Made by a program: the position numbers and the translations under genes. This document shows, in pieces, positions 15,883-25,950 of a stretch of 64,000 bases of DNA (position 1 is the stretch's first letter; every line of letters begins with the position of its first letter). Below the pieces are notes generated by a model. That model saw only the letters and a list, made by a program, of their open reading frames with translations. It did no database searches and had not been told where the DNA came from. This stretch comes from Nocardioides albus (lineage in GTDB: Bacteria; Actinomycetota; Actinomycetes; Propionibacteriales; Nocardioidaceae): NCBI RefSeq assembly GCF_014648255.1, contig NZ_BMQT01000009.1, positions 186,001-250,000 of the forward strand, written 5' to 3'.

Positions 15883-17597
15883 GTGCTCCCCTGACGCGCC
15901 GGCCCGGCCTCGACTACCGAGGCCCGGGCCGGCGCGGCCTGGGGCGGTTGCTGGTGGTGCTCGCAGCCACTGCGTACGCCGTCCTGCTCAGCATCTCCCC
16001 CGCCCAGGCTCACGCGACGCTGATCGGCACCGACCCGGCAGAGGGTGCGGTCCTCGAACAGGCGCCGGAGACGATCACCTTCACCTTCGACGAGGCCGTG
16101 ACCCTGCCGCCGGCGGGTGTGACGGTCTACGACGCGAAGGGCCAGGAGGTGACCTCCGAGGCGACCGCGAGCGGCACCGAGATGGAGGTCGCGCTCGCGG
16201 ATGCGAGCAGCCTCGGCGACGGCACCTACGTCGTCGCCTGGCGTGCCGTCTCGGCCGACGGCCACCCGATCTCGGGCTCGCTGACCTTCGCGGTCGGAGC
16301 GCCGAGCCTCAGCGTCGCCCCACCCCCGTCCTCGGAGCCGTCGCGGGCGACAGCGGTGATCCACGGGGTTCTCCAGTTCATCCAGTACGCCGCGTTGCTG
16401 CTGGTCGTGGGCCTGGTCTGGTTCCGTGCGCTCATCCTGGGTGGGCCCAGCGTCGGTGACCGCCGCATCCCCGACCGGGCGATCGCCCGGGTCCAGCGTC
16501 TGCAGATCCTCGCCGGCATGGTCGCGGTCCTCGCGCTGGTGTTCCTGGCGCCGGCCAGCGGTGCGCTGCAGAGCGAGAGCGGGCCGGGCGCGATCCTCAC
16601 CTTCGACGCCTGGTCGCCGGCGTCGGTCGGCAAGGAGTGGCTCAGCGCGCTGGTCGGGATCCTGGGCATCGCGGCCACGCTCGCGCTGCGCGAGCGTCCC
16701 CGCCTGGCTGCGGCCGCCGGCCTGGTCGCGATCGCCTCACCGGCACTGGTCGGCCACTCCCGCGCGGTCGTACCGGCCTGGCTGGTCACCGCGACCGACA
16801 TCATCCATCTCATCGCCGGGGCGCTCTGGCTCGGCGGTCTGGTCGGTCTCGCGCTGACCCTCCCGCTGATCACCCGGCGCGGCACGGTCGCGGCCGAGAT
16901 CGTGACCCGTTTCTCCACCCTCGCCGCCATCTCCCTGGCCGCGCTCGCGGCCTCCGGCGTGCTCCTGGGCTGGCGGATCCTCGGCTCCTGGGACAACCTG
17001 CTCAACAGCACGTACGGCACCTTGCTGATGACCAAGGTCGCCCTGGTCGTCGCGGTCGCGGTGATGGCGGCCGGCAACCGGCTGCTGGTCCTCCCGCGCG
17101 TCCGGCAGGCGGCCGGTCACGACGACACCGTCGAGGCCGGCTCGATGCTGCGCCGCGCGGTGCTGATGGAGGCGGGCGTGCTCGTGGTGGTTCTCGGGGT
17201 CACCGGCTTCCTGGTCGACCAGCCGCCGCAGGCCGACGCCGGCTCGACAGGGTCCGGCACCGCCACCGTCGCCCAGACCAACACCCAGGCTGCGGAGCTC
17301 GGTGACGACCATCGGGTGTACGCGACGCTGACGCCCGCAGGCCCGGGGCCGAACGTGCTCCGGCTGCAGATCCAGGACGCCGCCGGCGAGCCGGTCGAGG
17401 CCGCAGCGGTCCCGACCGCCAAGCTCAGGTCCGGCGACGTGGACCTCGGGAGTCTGGCCCTGACCACGGTCGGCGCCGGCACCTGGGAGGCCGACGTCGT
17501 ACTTCCCAAGGGTGGGACCTGGGAGGCGACCGTCGGACTGCGGCTCGGTGAGTTCGAGAGTCCGTTGGCGGTGCTGGAGTTCCCCGTAAGACAGTGA
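15879..17597 (+). CDS. CopC-CopD fusion copper-uptake membrane protein
   Basis: The 572-residue protein starts with a basic leader and a signal peptide ending in AQAH. A CopC domain follows (residues about 45-140), whose N-terminal His (HATLIGTDPAEG) is the usual Cu ligand. Next comes a CopD domain with about eight membrane helices (about 165-450), including VGHSRAVVPAW and a TDIIHLIAGALWLGGL helix with conserved His. A C-terminal extracytoplasmic domain (about 475-572) completes it. The GTG start overlaps the ycnI stop. Fused CopC-CopD is common in actinobacteria. It likely moves copper inward for cuproenzymes rather than exporting it. Confidence 0.9.
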   Translation: MSAPLTRRPGLDYRGPGRRGLGRLLVVLAATAYAVLLSISPAQAHATLIGTDPAEGAVLEQAPETITFTFDEAVTLPPAGVTVYDAKGQEVTSEATASGTEMEVALADASSLGDGTYVVAWRAVSADGHPISGSLTFAVGAPSLSVAPPPSSEPSRATAVIHGVLQFIQYAALLLVVGLVWFRALILGGPSVGDRRIPDRAIARVQRLQILAGMVAVLALVFLAPASGALQSESGPGAILTFDAWSPASVGKEWLSALVGILGIAATLALRERPRLAAAAGLVAIASPALVGHSRAVVPAWLVTATDIIHLIAGALWLGGLVGLALTLPLITRRGTVAAEIVTRFSTLAAISLAALAASGVLLGWRILGSWDNLLNSTYGTLLMTKVALVVAVAVMAAGNRLLVLPRVRQAAGHDDTVEAGSMLRRAVLMEAGVLVVVLGVTGFLVDQPPQADAGSTGSGTATVAQTNTQAAELGDDHRVYATLTPAGPGPNVLRLQIQDAAGEPVEAAAVPTAKLRSGDVDLGSLALTTVGAGTWEADVVLPKGGTWEATVGLRLGEFESPLAVLEFPVRQ

Positions 17598-17614
17598 CCT
17601 TCAGACCGTGATCT

Positions 17615-18454
17615 TCAGACCGTGACAGGGAGCCGGAGCGTGTGGATCATCCCGTCGACGCGGACCTGCGCGAAGAAGACGTAGTCACCCGCCTTCGGCG
17701 GCTTCACATGGATGCCGAGGCGGGTGCCGCCTTCGACGTTCTCGGGGCCGCCGAGCGGGTGCAGGTGGATCACCTCGCCGGTCTCGCGGCTGAACGCGGT
17801 CACGTGTGCGTAGACCCCCAGATAGGTCCCCAGGTTGACCGGGTTGCCGGCCGGGTCGGAGACCAGGACACCGATCTCCTGGTCGATCCCGGGCTTCGGA
17901 GTCTCCTCGAGCGCGGCGATCACGACGCCGTCGTCGGAGCCGGGTACGTCCACCTCGGTCGGGCCGGCGACCTTCGCCGTCGCGCCGAGCATGGCCTGCT
18001 CGCCCTTGTCGTCGGGGGTCCGGGCCGCGAACTCCGCGACCACCCGGTAGGTGCCACCAGCAGGGAGCGTCAGGTCGCCGGACCAGGCGCCGTCATCGCC
18101 CTGGGTGGGGTGGACGTGACGGAAGACCTCCAGGTCGTCGCGTACGACGTAGACATGGATGTCCTTGGTCTGCTCCTCGATGTAGTCGGTCACCGGGTCC
18201 CCACCCTTGGTGATCGTGAAGCTCAGCTTCCCCGGGGTGCCCGCCTCGGCGGGCAGGCTGACGTCACCGATCGTGTAGCCGCCCGCGGTCGCGGTGGTGC
18301 CGTCAGCGCCCTTGATCTCGGTCACGACGGTCGCGACGCTGGCCGACTCGCTAGACGTCGAGGTGGGGTCGGCGGCCTCCGGCTCACCGCCGCAGGCGAT
18401 CAGGGTGATCGCGAGGCCGAGAGACAGGACGACAGCAGCAATTCCGACACGCAC
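17615..18454 (-). CDS. Exported lipoprotein, putative metal-associated
   Basis: This 279-residue lipoprotein has a signal peptide with lipobox LIAC (Cys21). A Ser/Thr/Ala linker precedes two Ig-like beta domains. Histidines cluster in paired motifs (DIHVYVVRDDLEVFRHVHP and VIHLHPLGGPENVEGG), a pattern seen in copper-cluster lipoproteins of actinobacteria. It converges on copCD with 17 bp between stops, which supports a shared metal theme. The family is not recognised with certainty. Copper binding is inferred from neighbours and His content. Confidence 0.7.
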   Translation of the reverse strand: MRVGIAAVVLSLGLAITLIACGGEPEAADPTSTSSESASVATVVTEIKGADGTTATAGGYTIGDVSLPAEAGTPGKLSFTITKGGDPVTDYIEEQTKDIHVYVVRDDLEVFRHVHPTQGDDGAWSGDLTLPAGGTYRVVAEFAARTPDDKGEQAMLGATAKVAGPTEVDVPGSDDGVVIAALEETPKPGIDQEIGVLVSDPAGNPVNLGTYLGVYAHVTAFSRETGEVIHLHPLGGPENVEGGTRLGIHVKPPKAGDYVFFAQVRVDGMIHTLRLPVTV

Positions 18455-18505
18455 GGGACAAGGGTGTCATGTCACTGGTCGACCGGCCGACTCCCCTCGG
18501 GTCGA

Positions 18506-18536
18506 TTGCGAGCCCCTTCCACCCAACCGATAGGCT
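18506..18536 (+). promoter_or_regulatory. Promoter of the terC riboswitch leader
   Basis: TTGCGA (18506-18511) is followed after 17 bases by GATAGG (18529-18534). A start near 18541 would begin the transcript exactly at the riboswitch. This is a pattern-based call only. Confidence 0.45.
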
Positions 18537-18540
18537 TCAC

Positions 18541-18640
18541 TTCGAGGGGAGTACCTCATCAAGCTCATTCCGGTCAGTACGTCGGTGCCGACACCGTCCC
18601 GGAGTGGCGCCTCGGTCTCGGGGTGAGGGAGACCTCAGAC
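18541..18640 (+). promoter_or_regulatory. yybP-ykoY (Mn2+) riboswitch upstream of terC
   Basis: The leader opens with GAGGGGAGTACCTC (18544-18557) and closes with GTGAGGGAGACCTC (18623-18636). These are the two conserved strands of the yybP-ykoY aptamer, with GC-rich helices between them. Such elements sense Mn2+ and commonly control TerC/MntP-type exporters, which is what follows at 18671. The short distance to the start suggests control of translation or of a nearby terminator. Confidence 0.85.
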
Positions 18641-18670
18641 GTTCATCGATACGCCTGAGGACACTGCCTG

Positions 18671-19603
18671 ATGCATTCCATTGCCACGCCCACTCTGTGG
18701 GCCGTCACCATCGCCGCTGTCGTGGTGCTGATCGCCCTCGACTTCCTCCTGACCCGGCGACCGCACGAGGTCTCCATGAAGGAGGCCATCGGCTGGTCGG
18801 TCTTCTACGTCGCGCTCCCGCTCGCCTTCGGTGTCTGGGTCTGGACCGCCCACGGCAGCCAGACCGGCTTCGAGTACTACACCGGCTACATCGTCGAGAA
18901 GTCGCTCAGCGTCGACAACCTGTTCGTCTTCATGCTGCTGCTGGCGGCCTTCGCAGTGCCACGACAGCTGCAGCAGAAGGTGCTGCTCTTCGGCATCGTC
19001 GGCGCGCTGGTGCTGCGCGGCATCTTCATCGCCCTCGGCGCCGCGGCGCTGTCCCAGTGGGACATCGTCTTCCTGCTCTTCGGCGCGATCCTGCTGATCA
19101 CGGCCGCGAAGCTGTTCGTCGAGGCGCTCCAGGGCCACGACAGAGAGATCGACCCCGAGTCGATGCTGGCCGTACGTCTCGGCCGCAAGGTCGGCCTCAA
19201 GCCGATGGCCATCGTCGTGCTCGCCATCTTCGCGACCGACATCATCTTCGCCGTCGACTCCGTGCCGGCGGTCTACGGCATCACCGGCGACCCCTACCTC
19301 GTCTTTGCGACCAACGCGTTCGCGCTGCTGGGGCTGCGGGCGCTCTACTTCGTGCTCGAGGGGGCGCTGGCCAAGCTGGCCCACCTGAACTTCGGCCTGG
19401 CGGCGATCCTCGCCTTCATCGGCGTCAAGCTCGGCCTCCACTGGGCCCACGGGCACTGGGACTTCGTCCCGGTGGTGCCGACCTGGCTCTCACTGGTGAT
19501 CATCGTCGGCATCCTCGCCATCACCGTCACCACCAGCCTGATCGCCTCCGCGCGTACGCAGGCTCGGGAGGAGACCGAGGCCTTGGAGGAGACGAACGCG
19601 TAA
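18671..19603 (+). CDS. TerC-family membrane protein, putative Mn2+ exporter
   Basis: The 310-residue integral membrane protein has about nine helices. TerC hallmarks include FEYYTGYIVEKSLSVDNLFV with conserved acidic residues, and a second motif ATDIIFAVDSVPAV. The acidic in-membrane residues fit divalent metal transport. TerC/Alx proteins export manganese, also during metalation of secreted proteins. Control by the upstream yybP-ykoY riboswitch supports Mn2+ as the cargo. The C-terminal tail is acidic (EETEALEETNA). Confidence 0.9.
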   Translation: MHSIATPTLWAVTIAAVVVLIALDFLLTRRPHEVSMKEAIGWSVFYVALPLAFGVWVWTAHGSQTGFEYYTGYIVEKSLSVDNLFVFMLLLAAFAVPRQLQQKVLLFGIVGALVLRGIFIALGAAALSQWDIVFLLFGAILLITAAKLFVEALQGHDREIDPESMLAVRLGRKVGLKPMAIVVLAIFATDIIFAVDSVPAVYGITGDPYLVFATNAFALLGLRALYFVLEGALAKLAHLNFGLAAILAFIGVKLGLHWAHGHWDFVPVVPTWLSLVIIVGILAITVTTSLIASARTQAREETEALEETNA

Positions 19604-19608
19604 GCGAC

Positions 19609-19747
19609 TGTGTTGGTCTCGACACGCTCGGCCGCAGGCGGCCTCGCGGCTCGACCAGCGGAGGCTGCGGCGGCTCGACCGACGGGCCACCCCGTCGGTC
19701 GAGCCGGACTCGTGAGGAACGAACGAGTCCGTGTCGAGACCAACACA
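19609..19747. repeat. Palindromic TGTGTTGG repeat, copy A
   Basis: The element begins TGTGTTGGTCTCGACACG and ends with the reverse complement CGTGTCGAGACCAACACA. Inner GGCTCGACC / GGTCGAGCC palindromes fill it. It occupies the space between the convergent terC and ABC permease genes. Three other loci in the window carry members of the family. Confidence 0.8.
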
Positions 19748-19760
19748 TTCCCACCCGCGG

Positions 19761-22144
19761 TCAGTCCAGCGCGAGTCCCTCCGCCGGACTGACCTTGGTG
19801 GCCCGCTTGGACGGCGCCACGCAGGAGACCAGGCCCGCCAGGCCGGCGGCCACGACGACCCCGACGAGCTGCAGCACGGGCAGCTTGAAGGTGGCGTCGG
19901 GCATGATGTCGCCGACCAGGATCTCGCTGCCTCCCCAGGCGAAGAAGACGCCCAGCGCGGTGCCGACGAGGGCCGCCACCGCAGAGAGCAGCACCGCCTC
20001 GGCGGCCAGCGTCCGCCGCAGCTGGCGCTTGGTCAGACCCAGTGCCCGCAGCAGCGCGTGCTCGCGCCCGCGCTCGAGCACCGAGAGTCCCAGCGTGTTG
20101 GCGATGCCGGCCAACGCGATCAGCACCGAGATCGCCAGCAGGCCGATGACCGCCCAGGTGAACACGTCCAGCTGGAGCTCGACCCAGGCGCGCTGACCCT
20201 TGCCGTTGATGAGCTCGGCGTCCGGAGCCAGCGCTCCGAGCGTCCCGGCCAGGTCCTCCGGATCGGCGCCGGCCTCCGCACGGACCCATACGGCATACGT
20301 CTGCGGGTCCTCGGTCAGGGTCCGAAGCGTCGCGGCAGAGATCTGCGGGGCTCCGTCGATCTCGCGTACGTCCAGGGTCACGGTGGCCGACCGGTCACCG
20401 ACGACCAGCGTCACCTTCTCCCCCGACGCCTCGAAGGAGTCCTCCACGAAGGCCGAGGCGGCGACCGGAGAGATCACCATCGTGCCGGGCTTCACGGAGA
20501 GGTCGCGCAGTGCGATGTCTCCCCCTGGCGGGGCGACGACAGGCACCGGAACGGGTTTCCCGCCGGCCTCCACCGAAGCCATCGCACCCGGTACGGCCAC
20601 CGCGTCGTCGACGCCGGGGACCGACTTCGCGTCGTCGAGGACGGAGTCCTCCAACGGCTTCGACTCCGCCTGCAGAGCGAGGTCGATCGGGTGCTGCGCG
20701 GCCATCTCGTCGAGCGTGGCGGAGCGGATGGTGTTCATCCCGGTGAGCACTCCGGTGGTGAGGGTGACACCGACGAGCAGCGAGGCCGCCGTGGCCGCGG
20801 TGCGCTTCGGGTTGCGGCCGGCGTTGGCCGCGGCCAGCTTCGCCGGGGACCCGGCGACCGTCGCCAGGGCAGACCCGGCCAACCGAACCAGGCCGGGCAC
20901 CAGCACGGGCCCGAGGAGCATCACCCCGAGGAACGTGACCGCACAACCGAGCAGCACGATCAGCATCCCGATCTGCGCGTCGTCCCAGCCGACGGCCACG
21001 AAGATCGTCGCCACCCCGGCGAGGATCACGGCGACGCCGAGCCCGATGCGGAACATGCCGGCACCGCGTACGTCGAAGCCCTCCTGAGGGCGCAGCGCAG
21101 CGAGCGGGCTCAGCCGCATCAGCCGACGTGTCGGCAGCCACGAGGCGACCAGGGTGGTGAGCACCCCGAGCACGAACGCGCCCACGAGCCACGGCCACTC
21201 GAAGGAGACCGCGCCCAACGGCGCCGTCTCGGCGAGCTGCCGCACGAGCGCGACGATCCCCCAACCGAGCAGCGCACCCACCGCCAGACCCATCAGCGAG
21301 GCGAGCAGCCCCAGGGCGAGCGCCTCGCGGCGTACCGACCTCAGGACCTGTCGCTTCGTCGCACCCATCGCGCGCAGCAGTGCGAAGTCGCGCATCCGCT
21401 GGGCGAACAGGATCGAGAAGGTGTTGGTGATGACCAGCACCGAGACGAACAGCGCGATGAAGGCGAAGATCAGAACCATGTACGCGACGACGTTGACCTC
21501 CTTGTTGAGCTGGGTCTGCAGCTCGGTGAGGTAGTCGTCGGTGTTCAGCCAGCCGTCGGCCTCGTCGCCGGTGGTGGCGGTCATGACGGTCTGGACGTAC
21601 TGGTCTTCCCAGCCCTGCATCTCGGGCAAGGTGACATAGATCGGCGAGGACCACATCGCCGGGGCGTCCACCAGACCGACCACGGTCGTCTCGACCGCCG
21701 ACTCCCCGGTGCCGACCTTGAGCGTGTCACCGATGCCGACCTCGTTGGTCTTGGCGGCGTTGGCGTCGACGACGGACTCACCGGCGGCGGTAGGGAACCG
21801 GCCCTCCTCGAGGTCCTGCCACTGCCAGCGTTTCTCGGTGGAGACGGCGCCGACCATGATCTCCTGGCCCAGCAGCTTCGTCTCGGAGCGGACCGACTGC
21901 ATCGAGGCGGCGATCGGCCAGCCGCCCTGCTCGGTGTACTTCTCGGTGACCTCCTCCGACGGGAAGTCGACCGCCCCGACCGCGTTCTGGAACGGCGCGT
22001 CGATGCCCGCGAACAGGCCCGCCTTCGTCGCGGTGGTGAGCGCGTTGGTGACCACGATCAGGGCGACCGCGGCGATGACCGCCACCACGGCGGCGGCATA
22101 TCTACGGGCGTAGGTTCGCAAGGACGCGAACAACACCGTCCGCA

Positions 22145-22145
<1 letters not shown>
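19761..22145 (-). CDS. FtsX-like ABC transporter permease
   Basis: The 794-residue protein has an N-terminal membrane helix, a large extracytoplasmic domain and two FtsX/MacB-type three-helix modules. One module is mid-protein (VLIFAFIALFVSVLVITNTF onward) and one is at the C-terminus (WAVIGLLAISVLIALAGIAN onward). The conserved coupling motif ALLRAMGATKRQ / ALLRALGLTKRQ appears twice. It overlaps the ATPase stop as TGATG. Such pairs export or extract envelope substrates, lipids or peptides; the substrate is unknown. A two-component system encoded just upstream on the same strand may control it. Confidence 0.9.
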
Positions 22146-22855
<710 letters not shown>

Positions 22856-22973
22856 GACACAGAGCCTCTCGCCGCAAGGCGTCAGCGCACATCGGGCTGG
22901 GGGCTGATCCCGGCGTACGACCTGGGGTTGATCGGCAAGGGTCGGCTCAGGGTCTTCCCTGGTGCTCGGGCGG

Positions 22974-23067
22974 GGATGTTCGTCAAGGTATGCAGCCGAA
23001 CGGGCGCTCCCCTCGCGGAACTCCGCTAGGGATGTGATGACTGGCCTGCATACCTAGACGAACATCC
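22974..23067. repeat. 22-bp inverted repeat with 50-nt loop before the ABC operon
   Basis: The arms are 22974-22995 and 23046-23067. They start GGATGTTCGTC and end GGTATGCAG, and are complementary except for one position. The long, nearly perfect stem lies between the response-regulator stop and the ABC ATPase start, both on the minus strand. It could be a terminator-like or regulatory hairpin, or a small mobile palindrome. No U-tract is evident. Confidence 0.75.
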
Positions 23068-23074
23068 ACCACGG

Positions 23075-23752
23075 TCAGCGGCCGACCAGGCCGGTCTCGT
23101 AGGCCAGTACGACGAGCTGGACCCGGTCGCGAGAACCCGTCTTGGCCAGCAGCCGGCCGACGTGGGTCTTCACGGTGGCCTCGGCGACCACGAAGGTCTC
23201 GGCGATCTCGGTGTTGGACAGGCCGCGGCCGACGAGGGTGAGGACCTCACGCTCGCGCTCGGTCAGTATCGCCAGGCGCTGCTCGGCGGCGGCCGTCGTG
23301 GGGGTCAGGGGTGCGGCGGCGGCGAAGTGCTCCAGCAGGCGCCGGGTGGTGCTGGGTGCGACGACGGAGTCGCCGGCGTGCACGGTGCGGATCGCGGTGA
23401 GCAGGTCCTCCGGACGGGCGTCCTTGAGCAGGAAGGCCGCCGCGCCTGCCCGGATCGCGGCGAAGGCGTACTCGTCGAGGTCGAAGGTGGTCAGCACGAT
23501 CACACGAGGTGCGCCCTCACGGCCGGCGATCAGACCGGTCGCCTCGACGCCGTCCATGCGGGGCATGCGTACGTCCATCAGGACCACGTCGGCTTCGGTC
23601 CGGCCCAGCGCGGCGACGGCCTCCTGGCCGTCGCCGGCCTCACCGACGACGGTGAGGTCGGGCTGGGAGTCGATGAGCATCCGGAACCCGGCGCGGACGA
23701 GCTCCTGGTCGTCGACGAGCAGTACTTTGATGGGCTCGGCACGAGGCGTCAT
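23075..23752 (-). CDS. NarL/FixJ-family response regulator
   Basis: The 225-residue regulator has a receiver domain with acidic pocket VDDQE, phospho-acceptor Asp60 (VVLMDVRMP) and Lys in FLLKDA. The C-terminal LuxR-type helix-turn-helix is LTEREREVLTLVGRGLSNTEIAE. It begins in an ATGA overlap with the kinase stop, forming a coupled pair. Probable target genes include the ABC transporter directly downstream, which is an inference from gene order. Confidence 0.92.
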   Translation of the reverse strand: MTPRAEPIKVLLVDDQELVRAGFRMLIDSQPDLTVVGEAGDGQEAVAALGRTEADVVLMDVRMPRMDGVEATGLIAGREGAPRVIVLTTFDLDEYAFAAIRAGAAAFLLKDARPEDLLTAIRTVHAGDSVVAPSTTRRLLEHFAAAAPLTPTTAAAEQRLAILTEREREVLTLVGRGLSNTEIAETFVVAEATVKTHVGRLLAKTGSRDRVQLVVLAYETGLVGR

Positions 23753-24972
23753 AGCGGCATCTTCGCGTAGACGCGGAAACCGCCACCGGGCGCCGGGCCG
23801 GTCTCGAGGATTCCGTCGTGGGCGGTGATGCGCTCGCGCATGCCGATGAGCCCGAGCCCGCTGGAGTCGCGGGTCTCCTCGGCGGCGGCGCCTCGGCCGT
23901 CGTCGGTGACCTCGATCTCCAGGCTGCCCCCGTCCGCCGTCACGGTCACCCGGGCAGCGGCGCCGGGACCGGCATGCTTGCGTACGTTGCTGAGCGCCTC
24001 CTGGACCACCCGGAAAGAGGTCAGCGCGACGCCCTCGGGCACGGCGAGGCTCGGATCGGGAAGGGTCGCGGCCAGTGTCATCCCACCGGCCCGGGTCTCC
24101 TCGACGAGCGTCGCGATGTCGGTGAGACGCGGCTGGGGGCGGGTCAGCGTGTCCCCGTCGCGCAGCAGACCGAGGAGCTGTCGCATCTCCGCCAGCGCCT
24201 CGCGCGCCGTCTGCGCGACGGTCTCCAACGCCTTCGGGGCGAGGGCCGGGTCCTGCTCGGCGGCATAGCGCGCGCCGTCGGCCTGCACCACGATGACGCT
24301 CAGCCCGTGAGCGACCACGTCGTGCATCTCGCGCGCGATCCGCGCCCGTTCCTGGGTCGCTCCGAGCTCGGCCCGCTGCTCGGCCTCGCGGCGCAGCTGC
24401 TCGTTGCGCTCGATCAGCGAGTCGACGTACGCCGCTCGGGTGCGTGCCAGCGCTCCGAGCGCCCAAGCGGCCACCGGGAACGTGGCGAGGGAGAGCACCA
24501 CCGAGACGTACGTGCTCCAGTTGATGCCGCCCTGGGTCCCCCCGCTGGACGCGTCGACGGTGCTCATCCAGTCGTACGCGCCGAGGAAGGAACCGAAGAC
24601 GCCCACCGCGAGGGCGGCAAGGCCCCAGCGCGGCCTGGCGTAGCGCGCGACCGAGTAGACCGCGATCGGGAAGGAGAGCTGGGATACGAGCGGATAGTCG
24701 AGGAGGAGCACCTGCAGCCCGCACGCGGAGGCCACGACGGCGTACACGATCACCGGATGGCGACGCCGCCACAGCAGCGGCACCAGCTGGATGATCACGA
24801 GGACCAGGTCGACGACGTGGTCGGTGCTGGAGACGTCCTGCGCCGCGCCGCCGTCGAGCATGGCCTGGACCGCGTAGAACGGGATGATCAGGAACAGGGT
24901 GCCGGCGAGCAGCACGTCGAACCACCATCGCCCCCGCGGGCCGAGCCGCCAGGGCCGTACCAACTCCTCCAC
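23749..24972 (-). CDS. Sensor histidine kinase, NarL-partner (HisKA_3) type
   Basis: The 407-residue kinase has a membrane region of several helices (about 18-175) without a large extracellular domain. A HisKA_3 dimerisation domain with phospho-acceptor His217 (AREMHDVVAH) follows, then a HATPase_c domain with N-box EALSNVRKHA and G-box GLGLIGMRER. The architecture resembles membrane-stress sensors that control ABC exporters in actinobacteria. The ATG is preceded by no other gene on this strand; the divergent SGNH gene starts at 25105. Confidence 0.9.
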   Translation of the reverse strand: MEELVRPWRLGPRGRWWFDVLLAGTLFLIIPFYAVQAMLDGGAAQDVSSTDHVVDLVLVIIQLVPLLWRRRHPVIVYAVVASACGLQVLLLDYPLVSQLSFPIAVYSVARYARPRWGLAALAVGVFGSFLGAYDWMSTVDASSGGTQGGINWSTYVSVVLSLATFPVAAWALGALARTRAAYVDSLIERNEQLRREAEQRAELGATQERARIAREMHDVVAHGLSVIVVQADGARYAAEQDPALAPKALETVAQTAREALAEMRQLLGLLRDGDTLTRPQPRLTDIATLVEETRAGGMTLAATLPDPSLAVPEGVALTSFRVVQEALSNVRKHAGPGAAARVTVTADGGSLEIEVTDDGRGAAAEETRDSSGLGLIGMRERITAHDGILETGPAPGGGFRVYAKMPL

Positions 24973-25104
24973 GCAACCACCGTAGAGGAGGCTGGGCGGT
25001 CGGGACGTCAGCCCGGGGACGGATGTGCTCCTCAGACCCTGGGCGGACTAGAATCCAGAGGCTGGCGATGGACCTTCGCCGCTTGATGGTGCTTGGGAGG
25101 GCTC

Positions 25105-25854
25105 GTGGAGGCAGTGCGCTACGTCGCGATCGGTGACTCGTTCACGGAAGGAGTCGGCGACGAGACTCCTGACGGTCACGTACGCGGCTGGGCCGATCTG
25201 GTGGCCCAGGGCTGGGCCTCCTCGGGCGTCCCGGTGGAGTACGCCAACCTCGCCATCCGCGGCCGGCTGATCCGCCCGATCGTCGAGGAGCAGCTCCCTG
25301 CCGCGCTGGCGCTGAAGCCGACCCATCTCTCCTTCAACGGCGGTGGCAACGACATGCTCCGCCCGAAGGCCGACGCGAACGCGATCGCCGACCTCCTCAA
25401 CCCCGTGCTCGAGGCCTGTGACGCCAACGGGATCACCTTGATCCTGCTCTCCGGTGCCAACCCGTCCGCCCGGCTCCCGCTCGGCAAGGTCTTCCAGCGC
25501 CGCGGCGACGAGCTCGTCGGCCTGGTCGAGCAGCGAGTCGCCCACCGCGACGACATCGTACGCGCCTACAACTGGCCCGACACCACGCTCATGGACGGAC
25601 GCTTCTGGTCCGAGGACCGCCTCCACATGAACGCCCGCGGTCACCACCGCGTCGCCGCCCGCGTCCTCGACTCGCTCGGCGTCGAGGTCCCCGAGGGTTG
25701 GTGGGACCTCGACTTCGAGGCCGCGGCGGGCAAGAAGGGTCTGGCCTACTACCGCGAGTTCGTCGGCCCGTGGATCCACCGTCGTCTCACCGGCCGCTCC
25801 TCCGGCGACGGGCGCACCGCCAAGTTCCCCACCTGGACCCCGATCGCCGACTGA
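25105..25854 (+). CDS. SGNH/GDSL-type hydrolase
   Basis: The 249-residue protein has block I AIGDSFTEG with the catalytic Ser, block III FNGGGNDML, and the C-terminal Asp-His pair in EDRLHMNARGHH. No signal peptide is seen, so it is probably cytoplasmic. Enzymes of this family cleave esters of lipids, sugars or small acyl groups; the substrate is unknown. The GTG at 25105 is chosen because GGGAGG lies four bases upstream. TAGAAT at 25049-25054 may be its -10 box. Confidence 0.85.
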   Translation: MEAVRYVAIGDSFTEGVGDETPDGHVRGWADLVAQGWASSGVPVEYANLAIRGRLIRPIVEEQLPAALALKPTHLSFNGGGNDMLRPKADANAIADLLNPVLEACDANGITLILLSGANPSARLPLGKVFQRRGDELVGLVEQRVAHRDDIVRAYNWPDTTLMDGRFWSEDRLHMNARGHHRVAARVLDSLGVEVPEGWWDLDFEAAAGKKGLAYYREFVGPWIHRRLTGRSSGDGRTAKFPTWTPIAD

Positions 25855-25857
25855 GAA

Positions 25858-25949
25858 CCGAAGCGTCACCCCCGTCGGCCGAAGCGTCAGCCCCGTCGGC
25901 CGAGATGGCATTCGCGTGCCAACTCGGCCGACGCGCGTGACGTCTCGGC
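25858..25949. repeat. 21-nt-period head-to-head repeat array, copy 2
   Basis: This is the shortest copy. Two direct units (CCGAAGCGTCA... type) lead to a 22-nt central hairpin (GAGATGGCATTCGCGTGCCA region), then inverted units end in GTGACGTCTCGGC. It fills the whole gap between the convergent SGNH and helicase genes. It could therefore double as a bidirectional terminator. Confidence 0.75.
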
Positions 25950-25950
25950 A

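Noticed and set aside
23075..24976. A 633-residue frame suggesting a fused kinase-regulator
   Set aside because: The N-terminal half is the shifted-frame shadow of the histidine kinase; the real regulator starts in the ATGA overlap at 23752.
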